The notes beneath the pieces are model-generated. The model was not told the DNA's origin and did no database searches. It was given only the letters and a program-made list of their open reading frames with translations. This document shows, in pieces, positions 36,801-45,834 of a stretch of 64,000 nt of DNA. Location of the stretch: positions 1 through 64,000 of the forward strand of contig JBMYOX010000004.1 in assembly GCA_049599735.1 (NCBI GenBank), in the 5' to 3' direction. The translations under genes and the position numbers were made by a program. The first letter of the stretch is position 1, and each line of letters opens with the position of its first letter. This DNA is from Pontibacterium sp049599735 (GTDB taxonomy: Bacteria > Pseudomonadota > Gammaproteobacteria > Pseudomonadales > Balneatricaceae).

Positions 36801-37685
36801 CTGGTACCCCCCCGAATGACGCAGCAGCGAGCTGCTCAGGTGAGTGCCTGAAAAGGACTGTCCGTTAATATTCAGCTTCTCGATTGAAGCAGAGGCCTGA
36901 AGGGCGTTCAGTCGCCCCTTGCGGGAAATGCCCCAGACCTGTAACCCGGCCTGAAGACTTTCAAGCCGGTAGCCACTAACGGTCATCAACCAGGGATTAA
37001 TCAGTGCGGCATTAAGCTGAGATACTTTAAAAAAATGACGAATGGGCCGGTGTACCGGGTTACCTTCAACCTCAGAAACCCATTGAAAAGGGGCTAACTG
37101 CCCCCCCTTGGCCAGCGACCCTTCAACGTTTAACTGATGGAATTTACCCGCAGTTTTTAGTCTTGCGGTTAAATCACTTAATTCCAGCGGTGGAAGTTTG
37201 TCGCCCTGATAGACCAGGCGCGCCTGATTAATGGTAACCTGGTTCTGTCGTAACAATAACGTCAGAAACTCCGTACCCTGAAAAGAAACCGGCTGGGGTG
37301 CAAGCTGCTTACCCGGGCCGGGGCCTTTCACAAGCACAGTGGCTTTTTCCAGCGAAAGCTCAGTAAAGATCCATTGCAGATGACCAAGGCTTTTTGGCAA
37401 ATCCAGCGCAAACAAGGCCTTTTCAACGGTGACTGACGTATTTCCTGCGATATTCAGGTTATCCAGTTCCAGCACCGGGTTTTGCCCGCGCCAGTACGCA
37501 CGCATAGCACCAATCGTTACCTTATGACCTGAAGATTCGGTTAACCGGGCTTCAATCGTACTACGGTAGTCGGGTAGTGTGGGGTAGACCATGCGCAAGG
37601 TAGCCAGCAGCAAAGCACCGGTCGCTATTAAGCCTGCCAGGCACCAGTAGCTTACCCAGAACAGTCGTTGGGTGGCGGCAATCAT
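33825..37685 (-). CDS. yhdP: YhdP family AsmA-like protein (bridge-type lipid transport)
   Basis: A very large (1286 residues) inner-membrane-anchored periplasmic protein. By family knowledge YhdP, TamB and YdbH form bridges that move phospholipids to the outer membrane. It has one N-terminal helix (residues 7-29), long repeating beta-strand segments, and the C-terminal AsmA-like region with 'WPGAPWHFAVDQLAGNFSL', 'GRILEAGQSGQFLRVLGILNLETI' and 'VLPLTKNLPLMGVLLGQPQVAGAVYL'. It lies 10 bases downstream of rng in the mreBCD-maf-rng-yhdP run. The usual tldD does not follow. Confidence 0.95.
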   Translation of the reverse strand: MIAATQRLFWVSYWCLAGLIATGALLLATLRMVYPTLPDYRSTIEARLTESSGHKVTIGAMRAYWRGQNPVLELDNLNIAGNTSVTVEKALFALDLPKSLGHLQWIFTELSLEKATVLVKGPGPGKQLAPQPVSFQGTEFLTLLLRQNQVTINQARLVYQGDKLPPLELSDLTARLKTAGKFHQLNVEGSLAKGGQLAPFQWVSEVEGNPVHRPIRHFFKVSQLNAALINPWLMTVSGYRLESLQAGLQVWGISRKGRLNALQASASIEKLNINGQSFSGTHLSSSLLRHSGGYQAQLNGQISANQAAYPLPLITADWRAALEGRPDKIAIKSLDLSELRSWLTAQAFLPAPAMETIGLLKPEGLMNNLVVRWQTPDWASFVLDADLAHVSVAPWTGAPGLRGITGRFQHKVDGGSIAMETHDNFQMSFPELEFPVWQYDFARGRVKWSLKDNAVEVSSGLLQLKNKQVEASGRFFFRMPYDRNKQTDLALLIGVKNSQGIAFKDYIPPAEVGRETHRWLMGALQGGTVRTGGFMLNANTRSRLSNYQKPTVQLFLDLKQFNFAFDPQWPAVTQGDGHFFYRDRGFLAEASGTLLESRIHEAWVYKAPEQDQLQILGHTGGDAADIRRILLETPIRDELDDQIKKWHWSGKANTALDIGVSLSQKQPALVKASSQLSQGRLVSAEHRLSFEAIKGELQFDSDTGLSSDALSGSFFGRPVEANLDTRIDDDLGRISTLEMQGIAEITQVQEWLNQPYLAIAEGTTAYQAKLQICASNPGCNRLDVNSNLQGIRVDAPLPLGKTADESLPLKLQYTLGDARQQLLWIDYANTLKGVFQLQQDRLERAHLTLGGKAARLPKETGLWVEGDLDSLDVMAVKDLLARTGFNLVPGANNSSEGISLGEDAQEASTALPSLFLKDIRLNIKALTSGGMVLHNLEVHLQQQPNGWLWSGHSETLKGSFFMPLALGEVCRLNLDYLNLDLNTPSSGALVSKKTGDFDLSGLPLMDVRVADLSVNNKPFGDWFIEMRPDAEGVTLQNIKADMLGTAVLGDARWSSAGEGHTTILLDFKGTDISALLEAWGYGHLVESHYLSADVRLVWPGAPWHFAVDQLAGNFSLLTKDGRILEAGQSGQFLRVLGILNLETIARRLRLDFSDLLKQGLAFDRISARYAIAEGIASTSAPFVLTGPSADMQLTGALDLVNETVDQDMQVVLPLTKNLPLMGVLLGQPQVAGAVYLIDKLIGKRLERFSTINYHLSGDWSDPEVVLRQQSQSVGPEDEVVFPLSDD

Positions 37686-37695
37686 TGACTAGCGA

Positions 37696-39174
37696 TCAGC
37701 GCAGAACCACATCATAGTGCTCCGCCGAGTACATAGGCTCAATCTGGAAACGGATGGTTTTACCAATAAAGGTCTCCAGTTCAGCCACATGATCAGAGGC
37801 ATCATCCACCAGATAATCCACCACGTTCTGAGAGGCAAGCACCAGATAGGTATCCGTATCGTAAGCCCGGTGCTGACGCAAAATTTCCCGGAATATTTCG
37901 TAGCAGACGGTTTCTGGCGTTTTAATAGAACCCCGACCCTGACACTGCTCACAGGTTTCACAAAGCACATGCTCCAGGCTTTCCCGGGTGCGCTTACGGG
38001 TCATCTCTACCAGACCCAGATCAGACACACCGGTGACTTTGCACTTGGCATGATCTTTTTCCAGCAGACGCTCCAGTGTTCTTAACACCTGGCGCTGATG
38101 ATCCGGGTCCAGCATATCGATAAAATCGATAATAATAATGCCACCCAGGTTACGCAAGCGTAGCTGGCGACCAATCGCGGTAGCCGCTTCTAAGTTGGTC
38201 TTAAAAATAGTTTCTTCCAGGTTGCGGTGCCCGACAAAAGCGCCGGTGTTCACATCCACCGTTGTCATCGCTTCCGTCTGGTCGAAGATCAGGTAACCCC
38301 CGGATTTTAAAACCACCTTACGCCCCAGCGCCCGTTGAATTTCTTCCTCCACGTTAAAGAGGTCAAAAATCGGTCGTTCACCCGGATAATATTCCAGCTT
38401 TTCCGTAATGCCAGGCACCAGCGTCTGCACAAAATCAGTAGCTTTCTGATAGGTTTCGCGGGAATCAATACGAATGCGCTCCAGCCCATCATGCGCCATA
38501 TCACGTAATACACGCATATTCAGCGGCAGGTCTTCGTATATGACCGAAGGCGCTTTAGCCCCTTTCAGATTACGCTGGATCTTACGCCAGAGACGACAGA
38601 GAAAACGGATATCTTCCTTCAGCTCAGCCTCGGATACACCTTCGGCAACCGTGCGTAAAATAAAACCGCCCTTCGCCTGAGTCTCATCTTCTTCACGCAA
38701 CTCAGCCAGCAGTGCCTGCATGGTATTACGCAAGCGGCTGCGCTCGGCCTGATCTTCAATACGCTGAGAAACACCAATATGCTCACTACCCGGCATATAC
38801 ACCAGATAACGGGAAGGAATGGACAAGTGGGTTGTCAGGCGCGCACCTTTAGTACCGATCGGATCTTTAGTAACCTGCACCATCAGCGACTGCCCTTCAC
38901 GCAGCAGGTGCGCAATAGAACCCTGACCTTTTTCTGTTGAGGACTGCTGCGGTAATACATCATCCACATGTATAAAAGCCGCACGTCCCAGGCCAATTTC
39001 AACAAACGCCGCCTGCATGCCCGGCAGGACACGCACGACTTTACCCTGGTAGATATTACCTACGATGCCGCGGCGACGAACACGCTCAATGTAGATTTCC
39101 TGCGGCATGCCATTTTCAATCACCGCAACACGCGTTTCAATCGGGGTAAAATTAATCAGTATTTCTTCGCCCAT
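37696..39174 (-). CDS. rng: Ribonuclease G
   Basis: An endoribonuclease that matures the 16S rRNA 5' end and degrades some mRNAs. The 492-residue protein has the S1 domain start 'EILINFTPIETRVAVIENG', the catalytic 'GGIIIIDFIDMLDPDHQR' with metal-binding aspartates, and the zinc-link 'CETCEQCQGRGSI'. It lacks the long C-terminal scaffold of RNase E. The ATG at 39174 has GGGAG six bases upstream; the longer frame to 39210 overlaps maf. Confidence 0.97.
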   Translation of the reverse strand: MGEEILINFTPIETRVAVIENGMPQEIYIERVRRRGIVGNIYQGKVVRVLPGMQAAFVEIGLGRAAFIHVDDVLPQQSSTEKGQGSIAHLLREGQSLMVQVTKDPIGTKGARLTTHLSIPSRYLVYMPGSEHIGVSQRIEDQAERSRLRNTMQALLAELREEDETQAKGGFILRTVAEGVSEAELKEDIRFLCRLWRKIQRNLKGAKAPSVIYEDLPLNMRVLRDMAHDGLERIRIDSRETYQKATDFVQTLVPGITEKLEYYPGERPIFDLFNVEEEIQRALGRKVVLKSGGYLIFDQTEAMTTVDVNTGAFVGHRNLEETIFKTNLEAATAIGRQLRLRNLGGIIIIDFIDMLDPDHQRQVLRTLERLLEKDHAKCKVTGVSDLGLVEMTRKRTRESLEHVLCETCEQCQGRGSIKTPETVCYEIFREILRQHRAYDTDTYLVLASQNVVDYLVDDASDHVAELETFIGKTIRFQIEPMYSAEHYDVVLR

Positions 39175-39194
39175 TTTCGCTCCCTGGCGCAGGT

Positions 39195-39794
39195 TCAGGC
39201 GGTCTGCCAAATCGGCACACCCGCATGCTCCAGCATCTCAGCCGTTTCAGCTAACGGTAAACCAACCACAGAGGAATAACTGCCCTCAATGTGGTCAACA
39301 AATATAGCCCCCAGACCCTGAATACCATAGGCACCCGCTTTATCTTGGGGTTCGCCGCTGGCCCAGTAGGCCTTGCAACGCTCAGGCGTTAAAGGTTTAA
39401 ACTGCACCTTGGTTGTTACTACACGTACCTGCGTACCCCGGCTATCGGTAATCGCAACCCCGGTCATCACCTGATGAGACCTGCCCGACAAGGCCATCAG
39501 CATCGTCTGGCAATCCTGCTCATCCACCGGTTTACCTAAAATTTTATTATCCAGCACAACAGTTGTGTCAGAACCCAGCACCGGTTTTCCGGCTGAGTGT
39601 TTAAAGCCCGCCTGTGCTTTTTCAGTGGCCAGCCGTGCAACATAAAGTTCCGGCGACTCACCTTCAAAAGGCGCTTCGCAGATATCCACCGGTAACAAGC
39701 TGAAGTGCACACCAATCTGCTCTAAAAGCTCCCGGCGTCGGGGTGATGCAGAAGCAAGCACCAGGTCTGCCTCTGTATGAGTCTTATGAGACAT
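39195..39794 (-). CDS. maf: Maf-family nucleoside triphosphate pyrophosphatase
   Basis: Hydrolyses non-canonical or excess nucleoside triphosphates in the cytosol. The 199 residues show 'LVLASASPRRRELLEQIG' (residues 11-28), 'KPVLGSDTTVVLDNKILGKP' and 'DKAGAYGIQGLGAIFVDHIEGSYSSVVGLPL'. Its place between mreD and rng points to the YhdE type (dTTP/UTP pyrophosphatase). It overlaps mreD by 11 bases. Confidence 0.96.
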   Translation of the reverse strand: MSHKTHTEADLVLASASPRRRELLEQIGVHFSLLPVDICEAPFEGESPELYVARLATEKAQAGFKHSAGKPVLGSDTTVVLDNKILGKPVDEQDCQTMLMALSGRSHQVMTGVAITDSRGTQVRVVTTKVQFKPLTPERCKAYWASGEPQDKAGAYGIQGLGAIFVDHIEGSYSSVVGLPLAETAEMLEHAGVPIWQTA

Positions 39795-40272
39795 AAAAAG
39801 TTCGCCTTATGCGCCGTAAAAATCGGAAAATCAGGGGCCAGATGAGAGCGCTCACTAATGCAGGCAGCAGAAACAATAAACTTTCACCCGTATAACCCAC
39901 CAGCGACTGTACCCAATGCAGGATTAACTGATGAATACCAATCAACACCATCACCATCAGGGATTGCTGCCAGATTGGAAAAACCCGCATACGGCGATGC
40001 AAACCCATAGCCAGATAAGCCACTATCGTCAGAGCCAGGGCATTTGTGCCCAGCACACTACCCCGAATCACATCCAGCACAATACCTGCAATAAAGCCGG
40101 TTCCTACGCCGACCGATTGTGGCAGTGCTATCACCCAGTAAATCAGAATCATGGCGACCCACTCCGGGCGCGCCCAACCCACAAACTCAGGGAGTGGCAT
40201 CTGGCTCAACACTATGCCTAACAGGAAAGTGGCAAAAATAATCATGCCGCCACCCGGTTGATGTCGACTCAC
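39784..40272 (-). CDS. mreD: Rod shape-determining protein MreD
   Basis: An integral membrane partner of MreC in the elongasome. The 162-residue protein has about five hydrophobic helices and 'RPEWVAMILIYWVIALPQSVGVGTGFIAGIVLDVIRGSVLGTNAL' in family order. The start is a GTG overlapping the mreC stop (GTGA); an ATG nine codons later (40245) is the alternative. Confidence 0.95.
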   Translation of the reverse strand: MSRHQPGGGMIIFATFLLGIVLSQMPLPEFVGWARPEWVAMILIYWVIALPQSVGVGTGFIAGIVLDVIRGSVLGTNALALTIVAYLAMGLHRRMRVFPIWQQSLMVMVLIGIHQLILHWVQSLVGYTGESLLFLLPALVSALIWPLIFRFLRRIRRTFYVS

Positions 40273-41108
40273 GCCTGAGGCCCTTTTTTATCAGGGCGGG
40301 TCGTTTCAGGGGTCACCGAATCTGGCAGCGGCCGGATCGGTTCCGGATGATTAATCAGTAAAAGATGTCGGCTTTTATCCAGTCGGGCGGTAGGCTGCGC
40401 TCTGACTTTCGAGAAAGAAAGGCCCGGATCATGAATCACTTCAGTCACCCGGGCAACCGGATAACCTTGTGGAAAACGTCCTGCCAGACCGGAGCTCACC
40501 AGCAGATCACCGACCCGGATATCCACCGTGTCAGACACATGTTCCAGCTCCAGCTCATCCGGCTCACCTTTACCCAGGGCGATTGAACGAAAGCCGGTAC
40601 GGTTTATTTCAACAGGAATAGCATGTCGGGCATCAGTAATTAACATCACACGGCTGGTGTAATGGGACATTTCAACCACCTGCCCCATAACGCCACCTGC
40701 ATCCAGTACAGGCTGGCCCAGATAGGTATGATCTTCGCTGCCGTGGTTGATCACAACCTGATGTTGAAAGGGATCAGGATTAACACCTATCAGCTCTACC
40801 AGCATCACCTCGTCCTGCACCCGCGAACGCCCCTTCAGAAGTGCGCGCAGCCGGTTATTTTCTTCAACCAGGCTATCAAGCTGCTGACGTTTCTGCTCCA
40901 GTTGCATCACATCCGCCTTAAGGCGGGCATTCTCTTTTATCAGCAAGCCACGATCAACGACGACATCGGACACTTCGTCCGCAATTTCAGCAGGTAAATC
41001 AACCAGCCACTGCAACGGCGTCAACACCAGTGAGATGTAGGCCCGGCCCTGACGCATCCCGTTCAAAGAAACATCAGCGACGATCAGCATAACTGACAGC
41101 AGCAACAT
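40269..41108 (-). CDS. mreC: Rod shape-determining protein MreC (5' end uncertain)
   Basis: A bitopic membrane protein that links MreB to the cell-wall machinery in the periplasm. It shows a coiled coil (about 60-95, 'LLIKENARLKADVMQLEQKRQQLDSLVEENNRLRALL') and the beta domain 'MGQVVEMSHYTSRVMLITDARHAIPVEI'. The first ATG (41108) has no ribosome site and leaves only a 12-residue membrane segment. The frame stays open upstream and reads VKPIFRSGSSRFFIV, which looks like a genuine MreC N-terminus. It follows a GGAGG site (41164-41160) by six bases, but the codon there is GTT. See findings. Confidence 0.93.
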   Translation of the reverse strand: MLLLSVMLIVADVSLNGMRQGRAYISLVLTPLQWLVDLPAEIADEVSDVVVDRGLLIKENARLKADVMQLEQKRQQLDSLVEENNRLRALLKGRSRVQDEVMLVELIGVNPDPFQHQVVINHGSEDHTYLGQPVLDAGGVMGQVVEMSHYTSRVMLITDARHAIPVEINRTGFRSIALGKGEPDELELEHVSDTVDIRVGDLLVSSGLAGRFPQGYPVARVTEVIHDPGLSFSKVRAQPTARLDKSRHLLLINHPEPIRPLPDSVTPETTRPDKKGPQA

Positions 41109-41226
41109 AACGATAAAAAAGCGGGATGAACCACTGCGAAAGATCGGTTTAACGGGACACCTCCGAACAGCCAGGCGGCATCAAAAGGCATCCCTTAGAG
41201 ATAAGAGCAGTAAAAATTTGCACAGA

Positions 41227-42264
41227 TCAGTCGTGAGTAACCAGCTCGAAGGTATGTTTATCGAGCATTTCCAGCGCTTTACCACCCCCGCGGGCAACAC
41301 AGGTCAGCGGCTCTTCAGCCACCACAACCGGCAGGCCGGTTTCTTCACTGATCAGGCGATCAATGTTACGCAGCAGCGCACCACCGCCGGTTAATACAAT
41401 ACCGCGCTCGGCAATATCAGAGGCCAGCTCGGGAGGGCATTGTTCCAGCGCACTTTTTACCGACTGCACAATCGCAGACAGCGGTTCCTGCAAAGACTCA
41501 AGAATCTCGTTACTGTTCAGCGTAAAACTGCGAGGAATACCTTCTGCCAGATTACGTCCGCGCACATCAATTTCACGCACTTCGCTGGCAGGATAAGCCG
41601 TGCCAATTTCCTGCTTAATGCGCTCAGCCGTGGACTCACCAATCAGACTGCCGTAGTTGCGGCGCACATAAGTCACAATAGACTCATCAAAACGGTCCCC
41701 CCCCACACGTACGGAATCGGCGTAAACAATGCCGTTCAGAGAAATCACCGCGATCTCTGTAGTACCCCCACCGATATCCACCACCATAGAGCCGGTCGCT
41801 TCTTCAACGGGCAGACCTGCACCTATCGCTGCCGCCATAGGCTCATCAATCAGATAAACTTCACGGGCACCGGCACCCATGGCAGATTCTTTGATGGCAC
41901 GGCGTTCAACCTGGGTTGATTTACAAGGCACACAAACCAGCACACGCGGGCTGGGTGTCAGGAAGCTGTTGTCATGAACTTTGCTGATAAAATACTGCAG
42001 CATTTTTTCAGTCACATGGAAGTCGGCGATCACACCGTCTTTCATCGGACGAATCGCGGTGATGTTTCCTGGCGTACGACCCAGCATACGTTTGGCGTCT
42101 GTGCCCACCGCTGCGACCGATTTCTGGTTACCCGACTCACGAATTGCAACAACAGAAGGTTCATTCAGAACTATATCTTTATCACGCACATAGATCAGAG
42201 TATTAGCGGTGCCTAAGTCGATAGACAAGTCGCTGGAAAAGAGGCCACGAATTTTCTTGAGCAT
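41227..42264 (-). CDS. mreB: Rod shape-determining actin homologue MreB
   Basis: The bacterial actin that organises lateral wall growth. The 345-residue protein begins 'MLKKIRGLFSSDLSIDLGTANTLIYVR' and has the phosphate-binding 'DIGGGTTEIAVIS' and the adenosine-binding 'GIVLTGGGALLRNIDRLI'. The ATG at 42264 is fixed by family length; the frame extends 28 codons upstream without support. It heads mreB-mreC-mreD-maf-rng-yhdP and is divergent from gatCAB. Confidence 0.98.
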   Translation of the reverse strand: MLKKIRGLFSSDLSIDLGTANTLIYVRDKDIVLNEPSVVAIRESGNQKSVAAVGTDAKRMLGRTPGNITAIRPMKDGVIADFHVTEKMLQYFISKVHDNSFLTPSPRVLVCVPCKSTQVERRAIKESAMGAGAREVYLIDEPMAAAIGAGLPVEEATGSMVVDIGGGTTEIAVISLNGIVYADSVRVGGDRFDESIVTYVRRNYGSLIGESTAERIKQEIGTAYPASEVREIDVRGRNLAEGIPRSFTLNSNEILESLQEPLSAIVQSVKSALEQCPPELASDIAERGIVLTGGGALLRNIDRLISEETGLPVVVAEEPLTCVARGGGKALEMLDKHTFELVTHD

Positions 42265-42462
42265 GGAATTTTGATCCTGCAGATATAAACGGCTAAAACA
42301 GCACTTTCTGAAACCGTTAACTCTAACAACCACGGGCAATTTCAGCAAGATGAAACCGTAGTATTATGGTCTTTTCAGCCTTCATGTAACCCTGTCGTTG
42401 TGGTAACGTTACGGCCTTATCCCTTTTCGTCAAAACCACTTCCAACCCAGCGAGAAGCAACT

Positions 42463-42750
42463 ATGGCTCTAGACCGCTCTGATGTGGAAAAAATCGCCCA
42501 TCTGGCGCGCCTGCAAATCGATGAGCAGGACATTCCGGAATACACTCAAAATCTGTCCAATATTCTGGATCTGGTTGACCAGATGCAGGCCGTAGACACC
42601 CGCGATATTGAGCCTATGGCCAATGCCCTGGATGCCGTACAGCGTCTGCGCCCGGATAGCGTGACTGAACCGAACCGCCGCGATGCACTTCAGGCTGTCG
42701 CGCCTGCGGTAGAGAACGGGCTGTTCCAGGTACCTAAGGTTATCGAATAA
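42463..42750 (+). CDS. gatC: Asp/Glu-tRNA amidotransferase subunit GatC
   Basis: The small subunit that stabilises GatA in the GatCAB complex. The 95 residues begin 'MALDRSDVEKIAHLARLQIDEQDIPEYTQNLSNILDLVDQM' and end 'VAPAVENGLFQVPKVIE', the family pattern. The ATG at 42463 is preferred over an in-frame ATG at 42400. First gene of gatCAB. Confidence 0.97.
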   Translation: MALDRSDVEKIAHLARLQIDEQDIPEYTQNLSNILDLVDQMQAVDTRDIEPMANALDAVQRLRPDSVTEPNRRDALQAVAPAVENGLFQVPKVIE

Positions 42751-42811
42751 CCGTGATCGACTCAGCGATCACCCTTGCATCTCACCGGATTATCGAAGGA
42801 CATAGATTCTC

Positions 42812-44263
42812 ATGTTTGACAAAACGCTAGCCGAGCTGGCCCAGGGGCTGGAAAACGGCGATTTCAGCAGTGTCGAGCTGACCCAGGCCTACCTTGACCG
42901 CATTAACGCGGAAGATGGCAAATACAACAGCTATATTACCGTCACCGACGAGCTGGCACTGACCCAGGCAAAAGCCGCCGATCAGGCTCGCTCATCGGGT
43001 AACGCAGGCCCGTTCACCGGCCTGCCCATGGCTCATAAAGATATATTCTGCACCCAGGGTATACGCACCAGCTGCGCATCCAAAATGCTGGATAACTTTA
43101 TCTCACCTTACAATGCAACCGTGGTTGATAAATTCAACCGCGCTGGTGCGGTGATGCTGGGTAAAACCAATATGGATGAGTTCGCTATGGGCTCCTCCAA
43201 TGAGTCCAGCTACTATGGCCCGGTACGCAATCCGTGGAATACCGACTGCGTGCCCGGCGGCTCCTCCGGCGGATCTGCCGCCGCGGTTGCCGCACAACTG
43301 GCACCAGCCGCAACCGGCACTGACACCGGCGGTTCTATCCGCCAGCCTGCCGCCCTTTGTGGCATTACCGGTCTGAAGCCAACCTATGGCCGGATTTCCC
43401 GTTTTGGCATGATCGCGTTTGCGTCATCGCTCGATCAGGCCGGCCCTATGACACGCACCGCCGAAGACGCAGCAATGATGCTGAATGTAATGGCGGGTTT
43501 TGATGCCAATGACTCCACCTGCATGCAGCAGGCTGTACCGGATTACAGCGCCGACCTAAGCAAGCCGCTTAATGGTCTGACCATCGGCCTGCCAAAAGAA
43601 TACTTCCCGGACGACCTGAACCCGGCCATTGCCCTGCAGGTTCAAAACGCAATTAAAGAATACGAAGCCCTGGGTGCAACCGTTAAAGAAATTAGCCTGC
43701 CCAATACGGCCCTGGCGATTCCTGCGTACTACATTATCGCCCCGGCCGAAGCCTCTTCTAACCTGTCCCGTTTTGACGGTGTGCGTTACGGCTACCGCTG
43801 TGATGACCCGGCAAATCTGGAAGATCTGTATAAACGCTCCCGGGGTGAAGGTTTTGGCCCTGAAGTTAAGCGTCGTATCATGGTCGGCACTTATGCACTG
43901 TCAGAAGGTTTCTATGATGCCTACTACAAAAAAGCACAACAGATCCGCCGTCTGATCAAGCAGGACTTTGTACAGGCGTTGGCTGAAGTGGATGTCATTA
44001 TGGGGCCAACCACCCCACACCCGGCTTTCAAACTCGGCGAAAAAACCGCTGACCCGATTGCTATGTATATGGAAGATATTTTTACCATTTCACTCAACCT
44101 GGCAGGTTTGCCGGGTATTTCGGTGCCTTGTGGCCAGACAGACGGCCTGCCCGTTGGCTTGCAGATTATCGGTGATTATTTCGCCGAGCAAAAACTGCTG
44201 AACGTCGCACATCAGTTCCAGCTCGCTACCGACTGGCACAAACAGACACCCCAAGGCATCTGA
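42812..44263 (+). CDS. gatA: Asp-tRNA(Asn)/Glu-tRNA(Gln) amidotransferase subunit GatA
   Basis: Hydrolyses glutamine and channels ammonia to GatB for correcting mischarged tRNAs. The 483 residues contain the amidase-signature triad: Lys in 'LPMAHKDIF', cis-Ser and nucleophile Ser in 'GGSSGGSAAAVAA' and 'TDTGGSIRQPAALCG'. Its presence means the organism makes Gln-tRNA and/or Asn-tRNA indirectly; which one cannot be told here. Confidence 0.98.
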   Translation: MFDKTLAELAQGLENGDFSSVELTQAYLDRINAEDGKYNSYITVTDELALTQAKAADQARSSGNAGPFTGLPMAHKDIFCTQGIRTSCASKMLDNFISPYNATVVDKFNRAGAVMLGKTNMDEFAMGSSNESSYYGPVRNPWNTDCVPGGSSGGSAAAVAAQLAPAATGTDTGGSIRQPAALCGITGLKPTYGRISRFGMIAFASSLDQAGPMTRTAEDAAMMLNVMAGFDANDSTCMQQAVPDYSADLSKPLNGLTIGLPKEYFPDDLNPAIALQVQNAIKEYEALGATVKEISLPNTALAIPAYYIIAPAEASSNLSRFDGVRYGYRCDDPANLEDLYKRSRGEGFGPEVKRRIMVGTYALSEGFYDAYYKKAQQIRRLIKQDFVQALAEVDVIMGPTTPHPAFKLGEKTADPIAMYMEDIFTISLNLAGLPGISVPCGQTDGLPVGLQIIGDYFAEQKLLNVAHQFQLATDWHKQTPQGI

Positions 44264-44277
44264 GAGGTTAAGCAATC

Positions 44278-45732
44278 ATGGAATGGGAAGCGGTAATCGG
44301 GCTTGAAATACATGCCCAGCTGGCGACAAAGTCCAAAATTTTTTCCGGTGCCTCAACCGCCTTTGGCGCCGAACCTAATACCCAGGCCTGTGCCGTAGAT
44401 CTGGCACTGCCAGGTACACTGCCGGTCTTCAACGAAGAAGCTTTACGTATGGCCGTAAAGTTTGGCCTGGCGATTGACGCAGAGATCGGTCGTACTTCGA
44501 TCTTCGACCGAAAAAACTATTTTTACCCGGATTTACCCAAAGGCTATCAAACCAGCCAATTGTTTTATCCGATTGTTGGCATTGGCCATATCGACATTCA
44601 ACTGGAAGACGGCAGCAGCAAGCGCATTGGTGTGACCCGCGCCCATCTGGAAGAAGATGCCGGTAAATCCCTGCACGATGAATTTCCGGGCATGACCGGC
44701 ATCGACCTTAACCGGGCTGGCACCCCCTTGCTTGAAATTGTTTCAGAGCCCGACATGCGCACCGCCGAAGAAGCCGTGGCTTATGTGAAAAAAATCCACT
44801 CACTGGTCACCAGCTTAGGCATTTGTGACGGTAATATGGCCGAAGGCTCTTTCCGCTGTGACTGCAACGTCTCTGTTCGCCCCAAAGGTGAAGAGAAACT
44901 CGGTAACCGGACTGAAACTAAAAACATCAACTCCTTCCGTTTTATTGAAAAAGCCATTCTCGGCGAGATTGAACGTCAGATTGATCTGATCGAAGATGGC
45001 GGCACCATCACTCAGGAAACCCGCCTGTACGATGCCAATAAAAACGAAACCCGGTCTATGCGCTCTAAAGAGGAAGCCAACGATTACCGTTACTTCCCCT
45101 GCCCCGACCTGCTGCCGATTGTCATTGATGAAGATTACATCGAAGCAGTACGCGGCACACTGCCGGAATTACCGGATGCCCGCAAAGCACGCTTTATCGA
45201 ACAGTATAAACTGAGCGATTACGATGCAATGGTGCTATCAGCAGACCGTACCATGGCTGACTATTTTGAAACCGTGGCACAAGATGCCAGCGATGCAAAA
45301 ATGGCTGCTAACTGGGTAATGGGCGAGCTATCCAAACATCTGAATCAACACGACACCCCCATCAGCAACAGCCCCGTATCCGCTGAGCAGCTGGGCGGCC
45401 TGTTACACCGCATTAAAGACAACACCATCTCCGGCAAAATTGCCAAGCAGGTGTTCGAAGTCATGTGGGCCGAAGGCGGCAGCGCTGATGCTATTATCGA
45501 AGCTAAAGGCCTTAAACAGGTCACCGACACTGGTGCCATTGAAGGCATTGTGGATGAGGTTATCAGCAAAGCCGATAAGCAAGTTGCACAATACCAGGCA
45601 GCAGAGCCGGATAAACGCGGCAAAATGCTGGGCTTCTTTATGGGTCAGGTTATGAAAGCCACGGGCGGCAAAGCTAACCCCGGCGCTGTTACCGGCATTC
45701 TGAAGAAAAAACTAGACGCACTCTGCGACTAA
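44278..45732 (+). CDS. gatB: Asp-tRNA(Asn)/Glu-tRNA(Gln) amidotransferase subunit GatB
   Basis: Phosphorylates and amidates tRNA-bound Asp or Glu. The 484-residue protein shows 'WEAVIGLEIHAQL', the metal-site region 'DRKNYFYPDLPKGYQTSQ', 'DLNRAGTPLLEIVSEPD', 'MAEGSFRCDCNVSVRP' and the C-terminal YqeY-like tail 'GKANPGAVTGILKKKL'. It follows gatA by 14 bases and ends the operon before a strong terminator. Confidence 0.98.
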   Translation: MEWEAVIGLEIHAQLATKSKIFSGASTAFGAEPNTQACAVDLALPGTLPVFNEEALRMAVKFGLAIDAEIGRTSIFDRKNYFYPDLPKGYQTSQLFYPIVGIGHIDIQLEDGSSKRIGVTRAHLEEDAGKSLHDEFPGMTGIDLNRAGTPLLEIVSEPDMRTAEEAVAYVKKIHSLVTSLGICDGNMAEGSFRCDCNVSVRPKGEEKLGNRTETKNINSFRFIEKAILGEIERQIDLIEDGGTITQETRLYDANKNETRSMRSKEEANDYRYFPCPDLLPIVIDEDYIEAVRGTLPELPDARKARFIEQYKLSDYDAMVLSADRTMADYFETVAQDASDAKMAANWVMGELSKHLNQHDTPISNSPVSAEQLGGLLHRIKDNTISGKIAKQVFEVMWAEGGSADAIIEAKGLKQVTDTGAIEGIVDEVISKADKQVAQYQAAEPDKRGKMLGFFMGQVMKATGGKANPGAVTGILKKKLDALCD

Positions 45733-45752
45733 GCTGAATAGGTTCAGATAAT

Positions 45753-45787
45753 AAAAAACCGCAGCTCTAACGCTGCGGTTTTTTTTT
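45753..45787 (+). terminator. Terminator after gatB
   Basis: AACCGCAG (45757-45764) pairs with CTGCGGTT (45773-45780) around an eight-base loop, followed by seven more T. Confidence 0.93.
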
Positions 45788-45834
45788 GCACAATCCCTTG
45801 TGCTTTATAGCTGATCATTCGCGATTATGTACCC

